Source: Nonomuraea sp. NEAU-A123 (lineage in GTDB: Bacteria; Actinomycetota; Actinomycetes; Streptosporangiales; Streptosporangiaceae). From it: a stretch of 64,000 nucleotides of DNA. Positions 8,270-14,908 of the stretch are shown here, piece after piece. The translations under genes were made by a program, and so were the position numbers. The DNA lies in assembly GCF_018603905.1 (NCBI RefSeq), contig NZ_JAHFZZ010000003.1, positions 62,001 to 126,000 of the forward strand, read 5' to 3'. The notes beneath the pieces were generated by a model, which had not been told where the DNA came from, did no database searches, and was given only the letters and a program-made list of their open reading frames with translations. The stretch's first letter is position 1; each line of letters begins with the position of its first letter.

Positions 8270-9163
8270 GTGAGGAAAGCCGCCGCTGTACCACTGTCCA
8301 TGCTCGGGCTCGGCCTGGCCGGGTTGGGTTACGCCTCCGTCGTCGAACGCAACTGGTTCCGGCTGCGCCGCTTCGACGTGCCCGTACTCGAGCGCGGGCA
8401 GCGACCCGTACGCATCCTCCACCTGTCCGACCTGCACCTGACGCCGGGCCGCAAGAAGCTGATCAACTGGGTCCGCTCGCTCGGCTCCCTGGAGCCCGAC
8501 CTAGTCGTCAACACGGGCGACTCGATCGCCCACCCGGAGGCCGTGCCCGCGCTCCTGTACGCCCTGGAGCCCCTGCTGGCCCGCCCCGGGATGTTCGTCT
8601 ACGGCTCGAACGACCTCTACGCCCCCAAGCCCAAGAACCCGGCCCGCTACCTCTGGCGCACCTCCAAGAAGGACCGCCGCCAGCACGTCCCGTCCCTCCC
8701 CTGGGAGGAGCTCGGCGCCGGCATGACGGCCGAGGGCTGGCTCGACATGAACAACACCACGGCCCGCGTCAAGATCGGCGACCTCGACGTGGCGGTGGCG
8801 GGCATCCACGACTCCCACATCGACCGCGACCGCTACGACCTGGTCGCCGGCCCCGCCCCGGCCGACGCGGACCTCCGCCTCGGCGTCATGCACTCCCCCG
8901 AGCCCCGCAACATGACCCGCTTCGCCGCCGACGGCTACCAGCTCCTCCTGGCCGGCCACACGCACGGCGGCCAGCTCTGCATCCCCTTCTACGGCGCCCT
9001 GGTCACCAACTGCGGCATCGACCGGGCCCGCGTCAAGGGCCTCAACCGCCACGACGACGCCTGGCTGCACGTCTCGGCCGGCCTCGGCACCTCGCCGTAC
9101 GCTCCGGTCCGCTTCGCCTGCTTCCCGGAGGCCTCGTTGCTCACCCTGCTTCCGCGCCGGTAA
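8270..9163 (+). CDS. Calcineurin-like metallophosphoesterase, membrane-anchored
   Basis: The 297-aa protein starts at GTG with a short N-terminal hydrophobic segment (AAAVPLSMLGLGLAGLGYAS). The metallophosphoesterase motifs follow in order: LHLSDLHLTPG (D-x-H), NTGDSIA (GD), GSNDLY (GNxD/H position with Asp), and AGHTHGGQ (GHTHGGQ). This set is typical of YkuE/YaeI-type enzymes that hydrolyse phosphoesters such as lipid phosphates at the membrane; the substrate here is unknown. The open frame extends 34 codons upstream through the tandem repeat, but that part is low complexity and the GTG is the credible start. No strong Shine-Dalgarno is seen. Confidence 0.9.
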   Translation: MRKAAAVPLSMLGLGLAGLGYASVVERNWFRLRRFDVPVLERGQRPVRILHLSDLHLTPGRKKLINWVRSLGSLEPDLVVNTGDSIAHPEAVPALLYALEPLLARPGMFVYGSNDLYAPKPKNPARYLWRTSKKDRRQHVPSLPWEELGAGMTAEGWLDMNNTTARVKIGDLDVAVAGIHDSHIDRDRYDLVAGPAPADADLRLGVMHSPEPRNMTRFAADGYQLLLAGHTHGGQLCIPFYGALVTNCGIDRARVKGLNRHDDAWLHVSAGLGTSPYAPVRFACFPEASLLTLLPRR

Positions 9164-9169
9164 AGGCGG

Positions 9170-9198
9170 TCACAAGCACCCGCGAAGTCAGCTAGACT
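9170..9198 (+). promoter_or_regulatory. Candidate promoter of tRNA-Pro
   Basis: A TAGACT element (9193-9198) sits 17 bases after TCACAA (9170-9175), about 29 bases before the mature tRNA. The -10 match is good and the -35 match weak. Confidence 0.4.
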
Positions 9199-9226
9199 TT
9201 CTCAAGCACGCTGCAGAGGCGTGCAG

Positions 9227-9300
9227 CGGGGTGTAGCGCAGCTTGGCAGCGCGCTTCGTTCGGGACGAAGAGGCCGTGGGTTCAAATCCCGCCACCCCGA
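9227..9300 (+). tRNA. tRNA-Pro (anticodon CGG)
   Basis: A 74-nt cloverleaf is visible. The acceptor CGGGGTG (9227-9233) pairs with CACCCCG (9293-9299), with discriminator A9300. The D-arm contains TAGCGCAGCTTGG. The anticodon stem CTTCG/CGAAG encloses the loop TTCGGGA with anticodon CGG, and the T-arm is GTGGGTTCAAATCCCGC. No CCA is encoded. The gene is intact and its 3' half served as the integration site of the downstream island. Confidence 0.95.
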
Positions 9301-9305
9301 CCCAG
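9259..9305 (+). other. Left attachment site (attL) inside tRNA-Pro
   Basis: 47 bp covering the anticodon loop, anticodon stem 3' side, T-arm, acceptor 3' strand and five bases beyond. It matches 14082-14128 at 46 of 47 positions; the only difference is A9271 versus C14094. Confidence 0.9.
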
Positions 9306-9320
9306 AAGTACCAGGTAGAA

Positions 9321-9347
9321 GGCCGCTTCCGAAGATCGGAAGCGGCC
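9321..9347 (+). terminator. Terminator following tRNA-Pro on the island side
   Basis: A perfect 11-bp stem (9321-9331 and 9337-9347) with loop AAGAT, followed by TCTCTTGTCT. It ends the tRNA transcript now that the original downstream sequence has been displaced to 14131. Confidence 0.75.
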
Positions 9348-9362
9348 TCTCTTGTCTCCTGA

Positions 9363-9379
9363 GTGACTAGCTGCGTGAC
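9363..9379 (+). other. Candidate recombinase arm site, left end
   Basis: GTGACTAGCTGCGTGAC lies 58 bp inside the left att core and matches 14 of 17 bases of a site at 14038-14054 near the right core. The nonamer CTGCGTGAC within it recurs twice near the right end (13963 and 13975). Shared short sites close to both cores fit arm-type binding sites; the function is inferred. Confidence 0.4.
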
Positions 9380-9400
9380 TACCGCACCGACCATCACCAC

Positions 9401-10708
9401 TCAGGAGGCCCAAGGCACAGGGTCGATGGAGAACGCTCCCTTCTTGAGCCGTGACAGATGACCACCCTGGTAATCGAGCAACCGGATGATCACAAGCTCC
9501 AGGTACCACATCGACAGCCGCCACGCCTCGGTCAACTCCTCCGACGATGGCCACTCAAGCTTGGCGGACTTCTTTGCCGGATGCACCAGATCGTTGCGCA
9601 CTGCAAAGATCAACTCCGGACCCTCCGCCGTTCCGCCGTGGTAGGCGCCGTTACGCTTCATGAGCGCTCCGAAGCCGACAGGCAGTCCGACAGGGATGCT
9701 CATACTGTGCAGAAGCAGTCTGAGATTTGCAGCCACGTTGAGCTTGTTGAGCGACTCCGCAGTGAGCCAACCACGCTGCTGAAGTACAGCCCACGCGAGT
9801 AGTTCAAGCCCGGAACACGCAACAGGAATCTTGACGTCGAGGACTACGCCACGGGCGTTTGCTGCCATCCAGTATCTGATTGCACGGCTGACGATCTTCT
9901 GAGTGGCTACATCCTGAGCCAAGGCAGAAACGCCTTGCGCCAACGCCGGCAGCACCGACTCCACCATTTCGGGCTCGCACCAGCGCCAGCTTGCTTGGCC
10001 ACTCCTGGGGACGCCCCAATGAACCCAGACGACCTCGCCCGACGCATCCAGTCCTACGATAGGACCGACGCCCGGTTCGGCCCCTGCGACCAAGCCGAGG
10101 AGGTCAAAGAGCCGTTCTTCTAGAAGGTCGATCATTTCGCTTGTAGGCGCAGGATCATCAGGTGTGGCCTCGATAACGGTGGACGGCCCAGAGGCATGAG
10201 GCAGCTCGATGGCAGCCATACGCAGACGCCAGCCCGGGAGAGTGAACTCAAGTTGCCCCTGAACTCCCTCATCAGTATTGCAGGCCGGCAGAGGGAAGTC
10301 GGTTAATTCGCTGATGACGTGAAAGATCAGCTTATTGACAGCGGCCGGATTTCCTGCAATTAGATTGTTAATGAGAATGGAATGCCACTCTTTGCCAGGC
10401 AGGCCGTTCGGAGCAACGTCTGTGACGCTTGGAGCGGCGAGATTAGCGCCGGGCGGCAGGTTTACGTGCGCAAACTCAGGAAGTGTGAGCATGTGAAGTC
10501 TGGTTTTGCGATCCACGTAGACGCTAGCGTCGAATCGTGCTCTGGTCTCGCCAAAGCGAAGCCGTAGAGTGCCGGGCACTTGCTCCTCTGGGCCTTGGTT
10601 TTCACCAAGAATGATCAGGTCTCCTGCGTAGAGGACAGCCTCTCCGTTGGCTGACAGGCGATAGATGGGACGTAAGAATCGGGGGACGGAGGTATCTGAT
10701 GCTGACAC
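9401..10708 (-). CDS. Uncharacterised 435-aa protein with C-terminal HEPN motif
   Basis: I do not recognise the whole protein. The N-terminal 200 residues look like a beta-rich globular domain. The C-terminal region is helical and contains R371-N-D-L-V-H376, an exact Rx4H motif as in HEPN ribonuclease domains, followed by a long amphipathic helix. HEPN domains of this arrangement occur in phage-defence and toxin proteins such as the ApeA type. It is a lone gene on this strand, starting at GTG with only a weak Shine-Dalgarno sequence, and its 3' end lies close to tRNA-Pro. GC is lower than in flanking core genes. A defence role is inferred from motif plus island location. Confidence 0.7.
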   Translation of the reverse strand: MSASDTSVPRFLRPIYRLSANGEAVLYAGDLIILGENQGPEEQVPGTLRLRFGETRARFDASVYVDRKTRLHMLTLPEFAHVNLPPGANLAAPSVTDVAPNGLPGKEWHSILINNLIAGNPAAVNKLIFHVISELTDFPLPACNTDEGVQGQLEFTLPGWRLRMAAIELPHASGPSTVIEATPDDPAPTSEMIDLLEERLFDLLGLVAGAEPGVGPIVGLDASGEVVWVHWGVPRSGQASWRWCEPEMVESVLPALAQGVSALAQDVATQKIVSRAIRYWMAANARGVVLDVKIPVACSGLELLAWAVLQQRGWLTAESLNKLNVAANLRLLLHSMSIPVGLPVGFGALMKRNGAYHGGTAEGPELIFAVRNDLVHPAKKSAKLEWPSSEELTEAWRLSMWYLELVIIRLLDYQGGHLSRLKKGAFSIDPVPWAS

Positions 10709-10998
10709 GTCACCAGCATGCCCTATCGTCGCGAATGCTGCATGGTTTCACTGTAGTTATGTCAGTGGCACCTCGTGATCTGTCACGTGAAGGGCTGCGC
10801 ATAGACGACACCGGTGGACGCCTTGATCCTGGCCGGTCGCCGTTCCGCTCGGGTTCACTGGTCAGTATGACGACGACCCCACAGGAACATCCAGACCGCC
10901 TACTCCTGGTAGGCCGACCAGCTCCTGCATCGCGCCCGAAGCGTAGCTCAGCGGCTCATCGCCGAAATGAAGCTAGTGCGGGCTAGGATGAGGACCGT

Positions 10999-11220
10999 TC
11001 GTGATCCCTGAATGGGGGAGTTCTCGGTTCGAGTCCGTGGCTTTCGCTGGTCGGGCCCATCGTCGCGTCTCTATTGCTAATTCCGGAACTCCGTGAACTC
11101 TGGAAGGAGTGCAAGAGGATGGTTGCAAAGCTGATCAAGGCTAGGAAGTTCTCGTCTCTGCGAGTCGTTCTGGCGATAGTTGGTGTAATTGGCAGCACAC
11201 CCCCCGCTCAGGGATCACGA
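10999..11220. repeat. 222-bp segment bounded by 20-bp inverted repeats
   Basis: 10999-11018 and 11201-11220 are inverted copies with two mismatches, both built around CGTGATCCCTGA. The segment between them is moderately AT-richer. It could be a miniature inverted-repeat element or a long structured RNA. No clear target-site duplication is visible. Confidence 0.5.
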
Positions 11221-11226
11221 GCGTAG
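11119..11226 (+). CDS. Possible 35-aa membrane peptide
   Basis: An ATG with GGAAGGAG and AAGAGG purine tracts upstream opens a 35-aa frame MVAKLIKARKFSSL, followed by a hydrophobic stretch RVVLAIVGVIGS and a short polar tail. The same frame is open upstream to 11005, and that part is also hydrophobic (WLSLVGPIVASLLLIPEL), so a longer product from TTG 11077 or another start is possible. It lies inside the inverted-repeat pair. Coding status is uncertain; the basic-then-hydrophobic pattern is the main support. Confidence 0.3.
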   Translation: MVAKLIKARKFSSLRVVLAIVGVIGSTPPAQGSRA

Positions 11227-11231
11227 CAACC

Positions 11232-11266
11232 GTGAGGCCCCATCCGAACGCTGGATGGGGCCTCAC
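11232..11266 (+). terminator. Strong hairpin terminator in island
   Basis: A perfect 14-bp stem (11232-11245 and 11253-11266) with a 7-base loop GAACGCT follows the small frame ending at 11226. No U-run follows. Confidence 0.65.
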
Positions 11267-11321
11267 CGCGTTGCGTTAATCGTTGTGGAAGATACGATCC
11301 ATGGCTGTAGCGCCACCTTGA

Positions 11322-11561
11322 AGTACTCTGCCCGATCACTACCGCCGCGGCAGAGCCTGGTACGGAGCCTGCCTCGCCCGCGCTCAAGCCATCCAGGGGG
11401 ATGCCGAAGCCGCCGTGGCCGTCGCCCTCGGCGTCGCATCGGACGCCACAGTACTGAACGCCTACGCCGTGACCGAGCTCCGACGCACCGCGCATGACCT
11501 AGCGTCGGCAGGCGCTCCCGGCGTCCAAGCAATCAAGGACTCGTTGGCAGGCTCGAAGTAG
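11322..11561 (+). pseudogene. C-terminal fragment of a TPR-type helix-turn-helix regulator
   Basis: The frame from 11322 to the stop at 11559-11561 is open but has no credible start. It reads STLPDHYRRGRAWYGACLAR, then AQAIQGDAEAAVAVALGVAS, then LNAYAVTELRRTAHDLA. This matches the style of C-termini of actinobacterial XRE-family regulators that carry tetratricopeptide-like repeats. The N-terminal DNA-binding part is absent, and a stop codon precedes the fragment. It is probably a relic of a regulator carried by the island. The family call is from memory of such sequences and is moderate. Confidence 0.5.
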
Positions 11562-11664
11562 TAGGGAGTGTCCCCGCTGTCTCCGCTGTCCCTCATCCCC
11601 TTCCGAGCTGCGGAAATCCTTTGGATCACCGGGGGACAGCGATGTTCGTGCTGTCTCCGAGTAC

Positions 11665-11709
11665 TGCTGAAACACTGGTTTACGGGAACGGGTGTCCAGT
11701 GTTTCAGCA
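11665..11709. repeat. Perfect 14-bp inverted repeat with 17-bp spacer
   Basis: TGCTGAAACACTGG (11665-11678) and its exact reverse complement (11696-11709) are separated by 17 bp. It follows the regulator fragment and could be a terminator or a protein-binding site. Confidence 0.7.
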
Positions 11710-11860
11710 AGATTGGCGGATCTTTCGGCGTTCGCTTCCCACATCGGGCGCAGTTTCTTGGCGAATTAGCGCTAGATGACGTTAAGCTATCCCTCGCACA
11801 CTAAAGGCCCGGGCGCCGCGCCAACGGCATCCGGACCTTCGGTGTGAAGTCACGCCGAGG

Positions 11861-11950
11861 CATTGCTTCACTTTGTATCATCGTGCTTCACATTGCTTCA
11901 TTTCGCTAGAAGCTTTTGTAGCACGTTGTAGCAGGTTGTTGCAAGTTGGT
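11861..11950 (+). repeat. Two sets of 10-bp phased direct repeats (iteron-like)
   Basis: Four contiguous 10-mers (CATTGCTTCA, CTTTGTATCA, TCGTGCTTCA, CATTGCTTCA) occupy 11861-11900. After one unmatched turn and the tail AGCTTTTGTA, three more occupy 11921-11950 (GCACGTTGTA, GCAGGTTGTT, GCAAGTTGGT). All units keep a 10-bp period, so equivalent bases face the same side of the helix. They lie just upstream of the small membrane-protein gene. A multimeric DNA-binding protein site, either operator or iteron, is the likely reading. Confidence 0.65.
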
Positions 11951-12003
11951 TGTGCGCCTTGGCTGCGGCGAATCGTCGTATGACCCAAACCAAGGAGTTA
12001 TGC

Positions 12004-12132
12004 ATGGCCAAGCCTGTGAGCTGCAGGATCGTAATCTCGATCCCAGAGACGTGGGGTGGTCACCTTCGAGACGTGCTTGTCGTCGTAGTAATCATCATGT
12101 CGATAGCGCTTGGTATCGAGATACTGCCCTAG
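12004..12132 (+). CDS. 42-aa single-pass membrane protein
   Basis: A good AAGGAG Shine-Dalgarno (11992-11997) lies 6 bases before the ATG. The product MAKPVSCRIVISIPETWGG is followed by HLRDVLVVVVIIMSIALGIEI, one clear transmembrane helix, and ends ILP. The gene sits between the phased repeats and a perfect 18-bp terminator hairpin, so it looks like a complete transcription unit. I do not recognise the family. Tiny hydrophobic proteins on islands are often toxins of type I modules, regulators of neighbouring enzymes, or phage-related membrane proteins; none of these is shown here. Confidence 0.6.
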   Translation: MAKPVSCRIVISIPETWGGHLRDVLVVVVIIMSIALGIEILP

Positions 12133-12150
12133 CACGCCCTGGCGTGGATG

Positions 12151-12190
12151 GGCAGGGCGGCTATCTGCATAAGCAGATAGCCGCCCTGCC
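12151..12190 (+). terminator. Perfect 18-bp hairpin with ATAA loop
   Basis: 12151-12168 and 12173-12190 are exact inverted copies with a 4-base loop, beginning 18 bases after the stop of the 42-aa gene. No U-run follows, but the stem is exceptionally strong. Confidence 0.75.
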
Positions 12191-12432
12191 ATCAGAAGAA
12201 AAGACGCTGTCGCCGTGCACGAGTAACTGTCGAGTCGGTGGATTACTGGACGACATCCCCGAGTGTTGCAGCATCCTTGGATGAAAGGACTGGCTTAGCC
12301 GAGCGCACTGATCCCTCAGTCGAGTCAGTTCAATCGGCTCCTTTACGGATCCTGAAGGGCAGAGACTGCCATGCAAGTCTTGATCGGGCGTGGCTAGGAT
12401 GCTTCTACTTGGCGATCTTCAGGCGGGCCACT

Positions 12433-13860
12433 ATGTATGTGATCTATCGATCGTGGAATCAAGGGATGTTGGGCAAGTCGGTTCGGCATCTGGCCGAGCC
12501 CACGGTGCTGGACTGGGTCCGCAACGTTTGGAGTGTTGCTTCTGCCCAAGATGCCTACGACTGGCTCACACGTGAGCTGGGCACGAACGTCTATGGGCTG
12601 GACCGGCTCTTCTCGGAGGAGGGCTCAGCCCCGGAGACCATGCAGGAACTGCGCACTCTGGCCAGAACGCGACTCCCGGACGTCTACCAGTGCAACGTTG
12701 ACGAGCACAGCGTTCGCGTTCTCGCCAATGGACTGGACTATGAGGTGGCCTACTATCTCGTGGACGACGTCGCCATCGCGGCCGATCCTGAGCGATGGTC
12801 CTTTGCCGTACACAATGGGCCGCTACCCGAGAATGCCGGCCCTCCTTCAAGCACCACGGCGTTCACGGGGCCGATACAGGTCACTGATTTGGCCGACCAC
12901 CCGCTTACGGGTGAAGGGATCGTGTACGCCGTCCTGCTCACCTGCAAGGCGAAACATAACAGCATCGGCTGGGATCCTACTCATGCGTTACCCGGTGTAC
13001 GACTCCCGCAGTTCGGCGCGGCGCTACGCGACCTCGACACCTCCACCGACGAATGGCCGTTGGAGCTGGAAGTTTTGCGCGTGCTGGTCGCACCCGGCGA
13101 AGATGGCATCGAGGCCGCGCTGGAGCGCTGCAACCGCTGGCCTGAGTACACGTGGATTTCAGGGGAGGAGCCTCGCCCACCTCGCTCCCACATCGCAGCA
13201 CTGCGTCTCCTTGAGACTGACCCTCCCAAGCCAGAGCGTCATCGCGAACGCACCGTCATCCAGGTGGGCGAGCATGTGGCCCAGATGTTCATCCACGACG
13301 GCTACGACACCTTCGAACAGTGGTTCTTCTTCGACGACCAATGGGCCGGCACCCACCCTGATCTGGCCACTTCGCTGATCTGGTTCGCCTACCACTGGGA
13401 CCCGCTCTGCTCACGCCGCCACATGTACCACACCCCATGCTCCGACAACCGAGTCCGGTACGTCGCCGTAGTCGGAGACGATGGTCAGACGCAGGTACGA
13501 GAGGCCCAACCCCACGATGAGCCACGCGTGTGGGACCTTCGCCGATGGTCCTACGAGAAGCGACCATCAGGCGACGTGACGGCCGGAGAGGTGCTCGGCA
13601 CCGTGGAAATCCAATTTCAACAGCCCTCGCCTGACACGTGCGAGTTCACCCACTTCCAGATCACCCGCACCCGTCATGGACAGGCCGTCGCCGCCATGCT
13701 CGCCCGTCACGTCCGCCAAGACCTCCAAGACGCCGGCATAACCCGCATCACCGGCTGGCTTCCCGAGGACTACCTGTATCCGCACAGCCGCCGCTTCCTA
13801 CGCACGCTCGGCCGGATCCACGAACCCTCTGATAGGCCCAGCATCCTGTTCATCCAGTGA
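12433..13860 (+). CDS. Uncharacterised 475-aa island protein
   Basis: From the ATG at 12433 (MYVIYRSWNQGMLGKSVRHL) the protein is 475 aa. The frame is open back to 12238 but that stretch looks non-coding; no strong Shine-Dalgarno marks the start. It is soluble, rich in Trp and acidic residues, with no transmembrane segment. The last 80 residues (HFQITRTRHGQAVAAMLARH, then DLQDAGITRITGWLPED) resemble the acetyl-CoA-binding and C-terminal strands of GNAT acetyltransferases, but the match is weak. It is the larger cargo gene of the island and ends 222 bp before the right att site. Function unknown. Confidence 0.65.
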   Translation: MYVIYRSWNQGMLGKSVRHLAEPTVLDWVRNVWSVASAQDAYDWLTRELGTNVYGLDRLFSEEGSAPETMQELRTLARTRLPDVYQCNVDEHSVRVLANGLDYEVAYYLVDDVAIAADPERWSFAVHNGPLPENAGPPSSTTAFTGPIQVTDLADHPLTGEGIVYAVLLTCKAKHNSIGWDPTHALPGVRLPQFGAALRDLDTSTDEWPLELEVLRVLVAPGEDGIEAALERCNRWPEYTWISGEEPRPPRSHIAALRLLETDPPKPERHRERTVIQVGEHVAQMFIHDGYDTFEQWFFFDDQWAGTHPDLATSLIWFAYHWDPLCSRRHMYHTPCSDNRVRYVAVVGDDGQTQVREAQPHDEPRVWDLRRWSYEKRPSGDVTAGEVLGTVEIQFQQPSPDTCEFTHFQITRTRHGQAVAAMLARHVRQDLQDAGITRITGWLPEDYLYPHSRRFLRTLGRIHEPSDRPSILFIQ

Positions 13861-13962
13861 CTCATGCCCGTTGTCGCAGGTACTCGCAGAGGATTGCCCT
13901 CCTTACGTCGATGCGCCTGTTGGAAGGCTGCGACAAGTCGACCAGAAGCTGACGGCGGGGCT

Positions 13963-14054
13963 CTGCGTGACGTTCTGCGTGACAACCGGAAAGGACGATC
14001 ACGAACACCAGCGGACGTTCTCACACTGTCATCGCAGGTCACGAGCTGTGTGAC
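13963..14054 (+). other. Candidate recombinase arm sites, right end
   Basis: CTGCGTGAC occurs at 13963-13971 and 13975-13983, 12 bp apart. GTCACGAGCTGTGTGAC (14038-14054) is an inverted repeat with 5-bp arms that resembles the left-end site at 9363-9379. The stretch 13861-14081 holds no convincing gene. Confidence 0.4.
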
Positions 14055-14081
14055 ACCATTATGAACTGGGGTTCGATTTGC

Positions 14082-14128
14082 TTCGGGACGAAGCGGCCGT
14101 GGGTTCAAATCCCGCCACCCCGACCCAG
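14082..14128 (+). other. Right attachment site (attR), duplicate tRNA-Pro 3' half
   Basis: It is identical to 9259-9305 except C14094. The sequence to its left does not complete a tRNA, so this is the displaced chromosomal half of the original target. Confidence 0.9.
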
Positions 14129-14130
14129 TT

Positions 14131-14166
14131 GAGCTGGCCTTCCTGAAAGATCAGGGAGGCCAGTTC
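14131..14166 (+). terminator. Original tRNA-Pro terminator, displaced by the island
   Basis: The core stem of 13 bp with one G-T pair (14134-14146 and 14151-14163) extends to 16 bp with weaker pairs. It begins three bases after the attR core, where the native tRNA terminator would lie. Confidence 0.65.
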
Positions 14167-14171
14167 GCGTA

Positions 14172-14415
14172 CTGACTATGCCCATGCACTCGGGCGGGTG
14201 GCTCTCCAGGACTCTTCGATCAAGACACAGTCATGGAGATTCTTGGTCAGGGACTCCGATGCCAGGACGTTCATTCCGGGCTTCGGAACGTAGACCCCCG
14301 CTCGCCCCTTACGGACACACGCGTGGTCGGCATGGCGGCCACCTTGGCGGGTCTGATTCGCCGCCGTGACGTGATGCAAGATGCACAAGCCCTGGCGACC
14401 GTCGCGGCAGCCCAG
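14172..14415. other. Intergenic region without a recognisable gene
   Basis: Short open frames exist on both strands (for example 14233-14460 +, 14176-14388 -), but none has a clear start site or family resemblance. The region joins the island edge to the broken gene at 14416-14803. Confidence 0.5.
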
Positions 14416-14803
14416 CTAGACGTCTCTCCCCTGGCTTTCAACAGCCTTCGACCAGAATGAGCAGCGCGGCGTGATTTGCGGTGAAGTGGAACCGCGGTCG
14501 AATCCGTTCCAGATCGCGGCGAGAGCGTGAGTCAGCGCGGTTCGTCGAAGGTCCGTCAGCTGCACTTCCTCCAGGCGGGGTGGGCTCAGAAGCGCTTGGC
14601 GAACAGCCGCGCCACGAGTGCGGCACCAGCCACGAGTGAGAGTCATCCTCTGCGGCAGCCTGATGCTGCGGAATAGCACCGTTCCGGATGGCCTTGTGCA
14701 GGCCCTCGGCGACTCCAGCCATCTCCGGGAAGCACCACAGCGGATCGGGCATCCGCGACCGCAGATCCTCCTCCTGCTTGGTCGACCCCGTGATGCCGGC
14801 CAT
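14416..14803 (-). pseudogene. Frameshifted gene of unknown function
   Basis: An ATG at 14803 has a GAGGAGG Shine-Dalgarno at good spacing and opens a plausible protein. It starts MAGITGSTKQEEDLRSRM and continues DPLWCFPEMAGVAEGLHKAI, then DDSHSWLVPHS. After about 60 codons the coding look shifts to the next frame, where LTDLRRTALTHALAAIWNGF runs to a stop at 14416. This suggests one frameshift near 14620. I do not recognise the family. It is divergent from the LysR gene and shares its control region. Coding status rests on the Shine-Dalgarno and composition only. Confidence 0.4.
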
Positions 14804-14857
14804 GAGGGACCCTCCTCACTCGATGTGCGAACAGATCCAGACACCATGGCTCACGGG

Positions 14858-14875
14858 TTATATCGTCTAAGATTG
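14858..14875 (+). promoter_or_regulatory. Candidate LysR-type operator, copy A
   Basis: TTATATCGTCTAAGATTG is an imperfect palindrome around GTCT, 34 bp before the LysR start. A better copy occurs at 17395-17412, and the homology between the two loci extends to the ATGATGG start region. Confidence 0.5.
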
Positions 14876-14908
14876 TTATCGCCGGAGTGCTATGCATTTG
14901 GAGGCATG

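Larger units (their letters stand above)
9259..14128. mobile_element. Integrated island in tRNA-Pro, flanked by 47-bp direct repeats
   Basis: The 3' half of tRNA-Pro (9259-9305) recurs at 14082-14128 with one mismatch, the hallmark of site-specific integration by a tyrosine recombinase. The 4.8 kb between them has visibly lower GC than the surroundings. It carries a HEPN-motif protein, an unknown 475-aa protein, two tiny membrane peptides, a regulator fragment, phased repeats and several strong hairpins. No integrase, excisionase or replication gene is recognisable, so the element is either a decayed relic or depends on a helper. Confidence 0.85.

Noticed and set aside
9188..9400. Minus-strand open frame reading [15 protein letters not shown] across the tRNA
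   Set aside because: This is the familiar spurious translation of a tRNA on the opposite strand; the tRNA cloverleaf is intact.
10937..11050. Possible extra tRNA with A-box and B-box matches
   Set aside because: The boxes are about 80 bases apart, the acceptor ends pair poorly and the T-stem has a mismatch, so no cloverleaf forms.
11861..11950. CRISPR array
   Set aside because: The repeats are 10-bp units in direct contact without spacers, and no cas genes are present.
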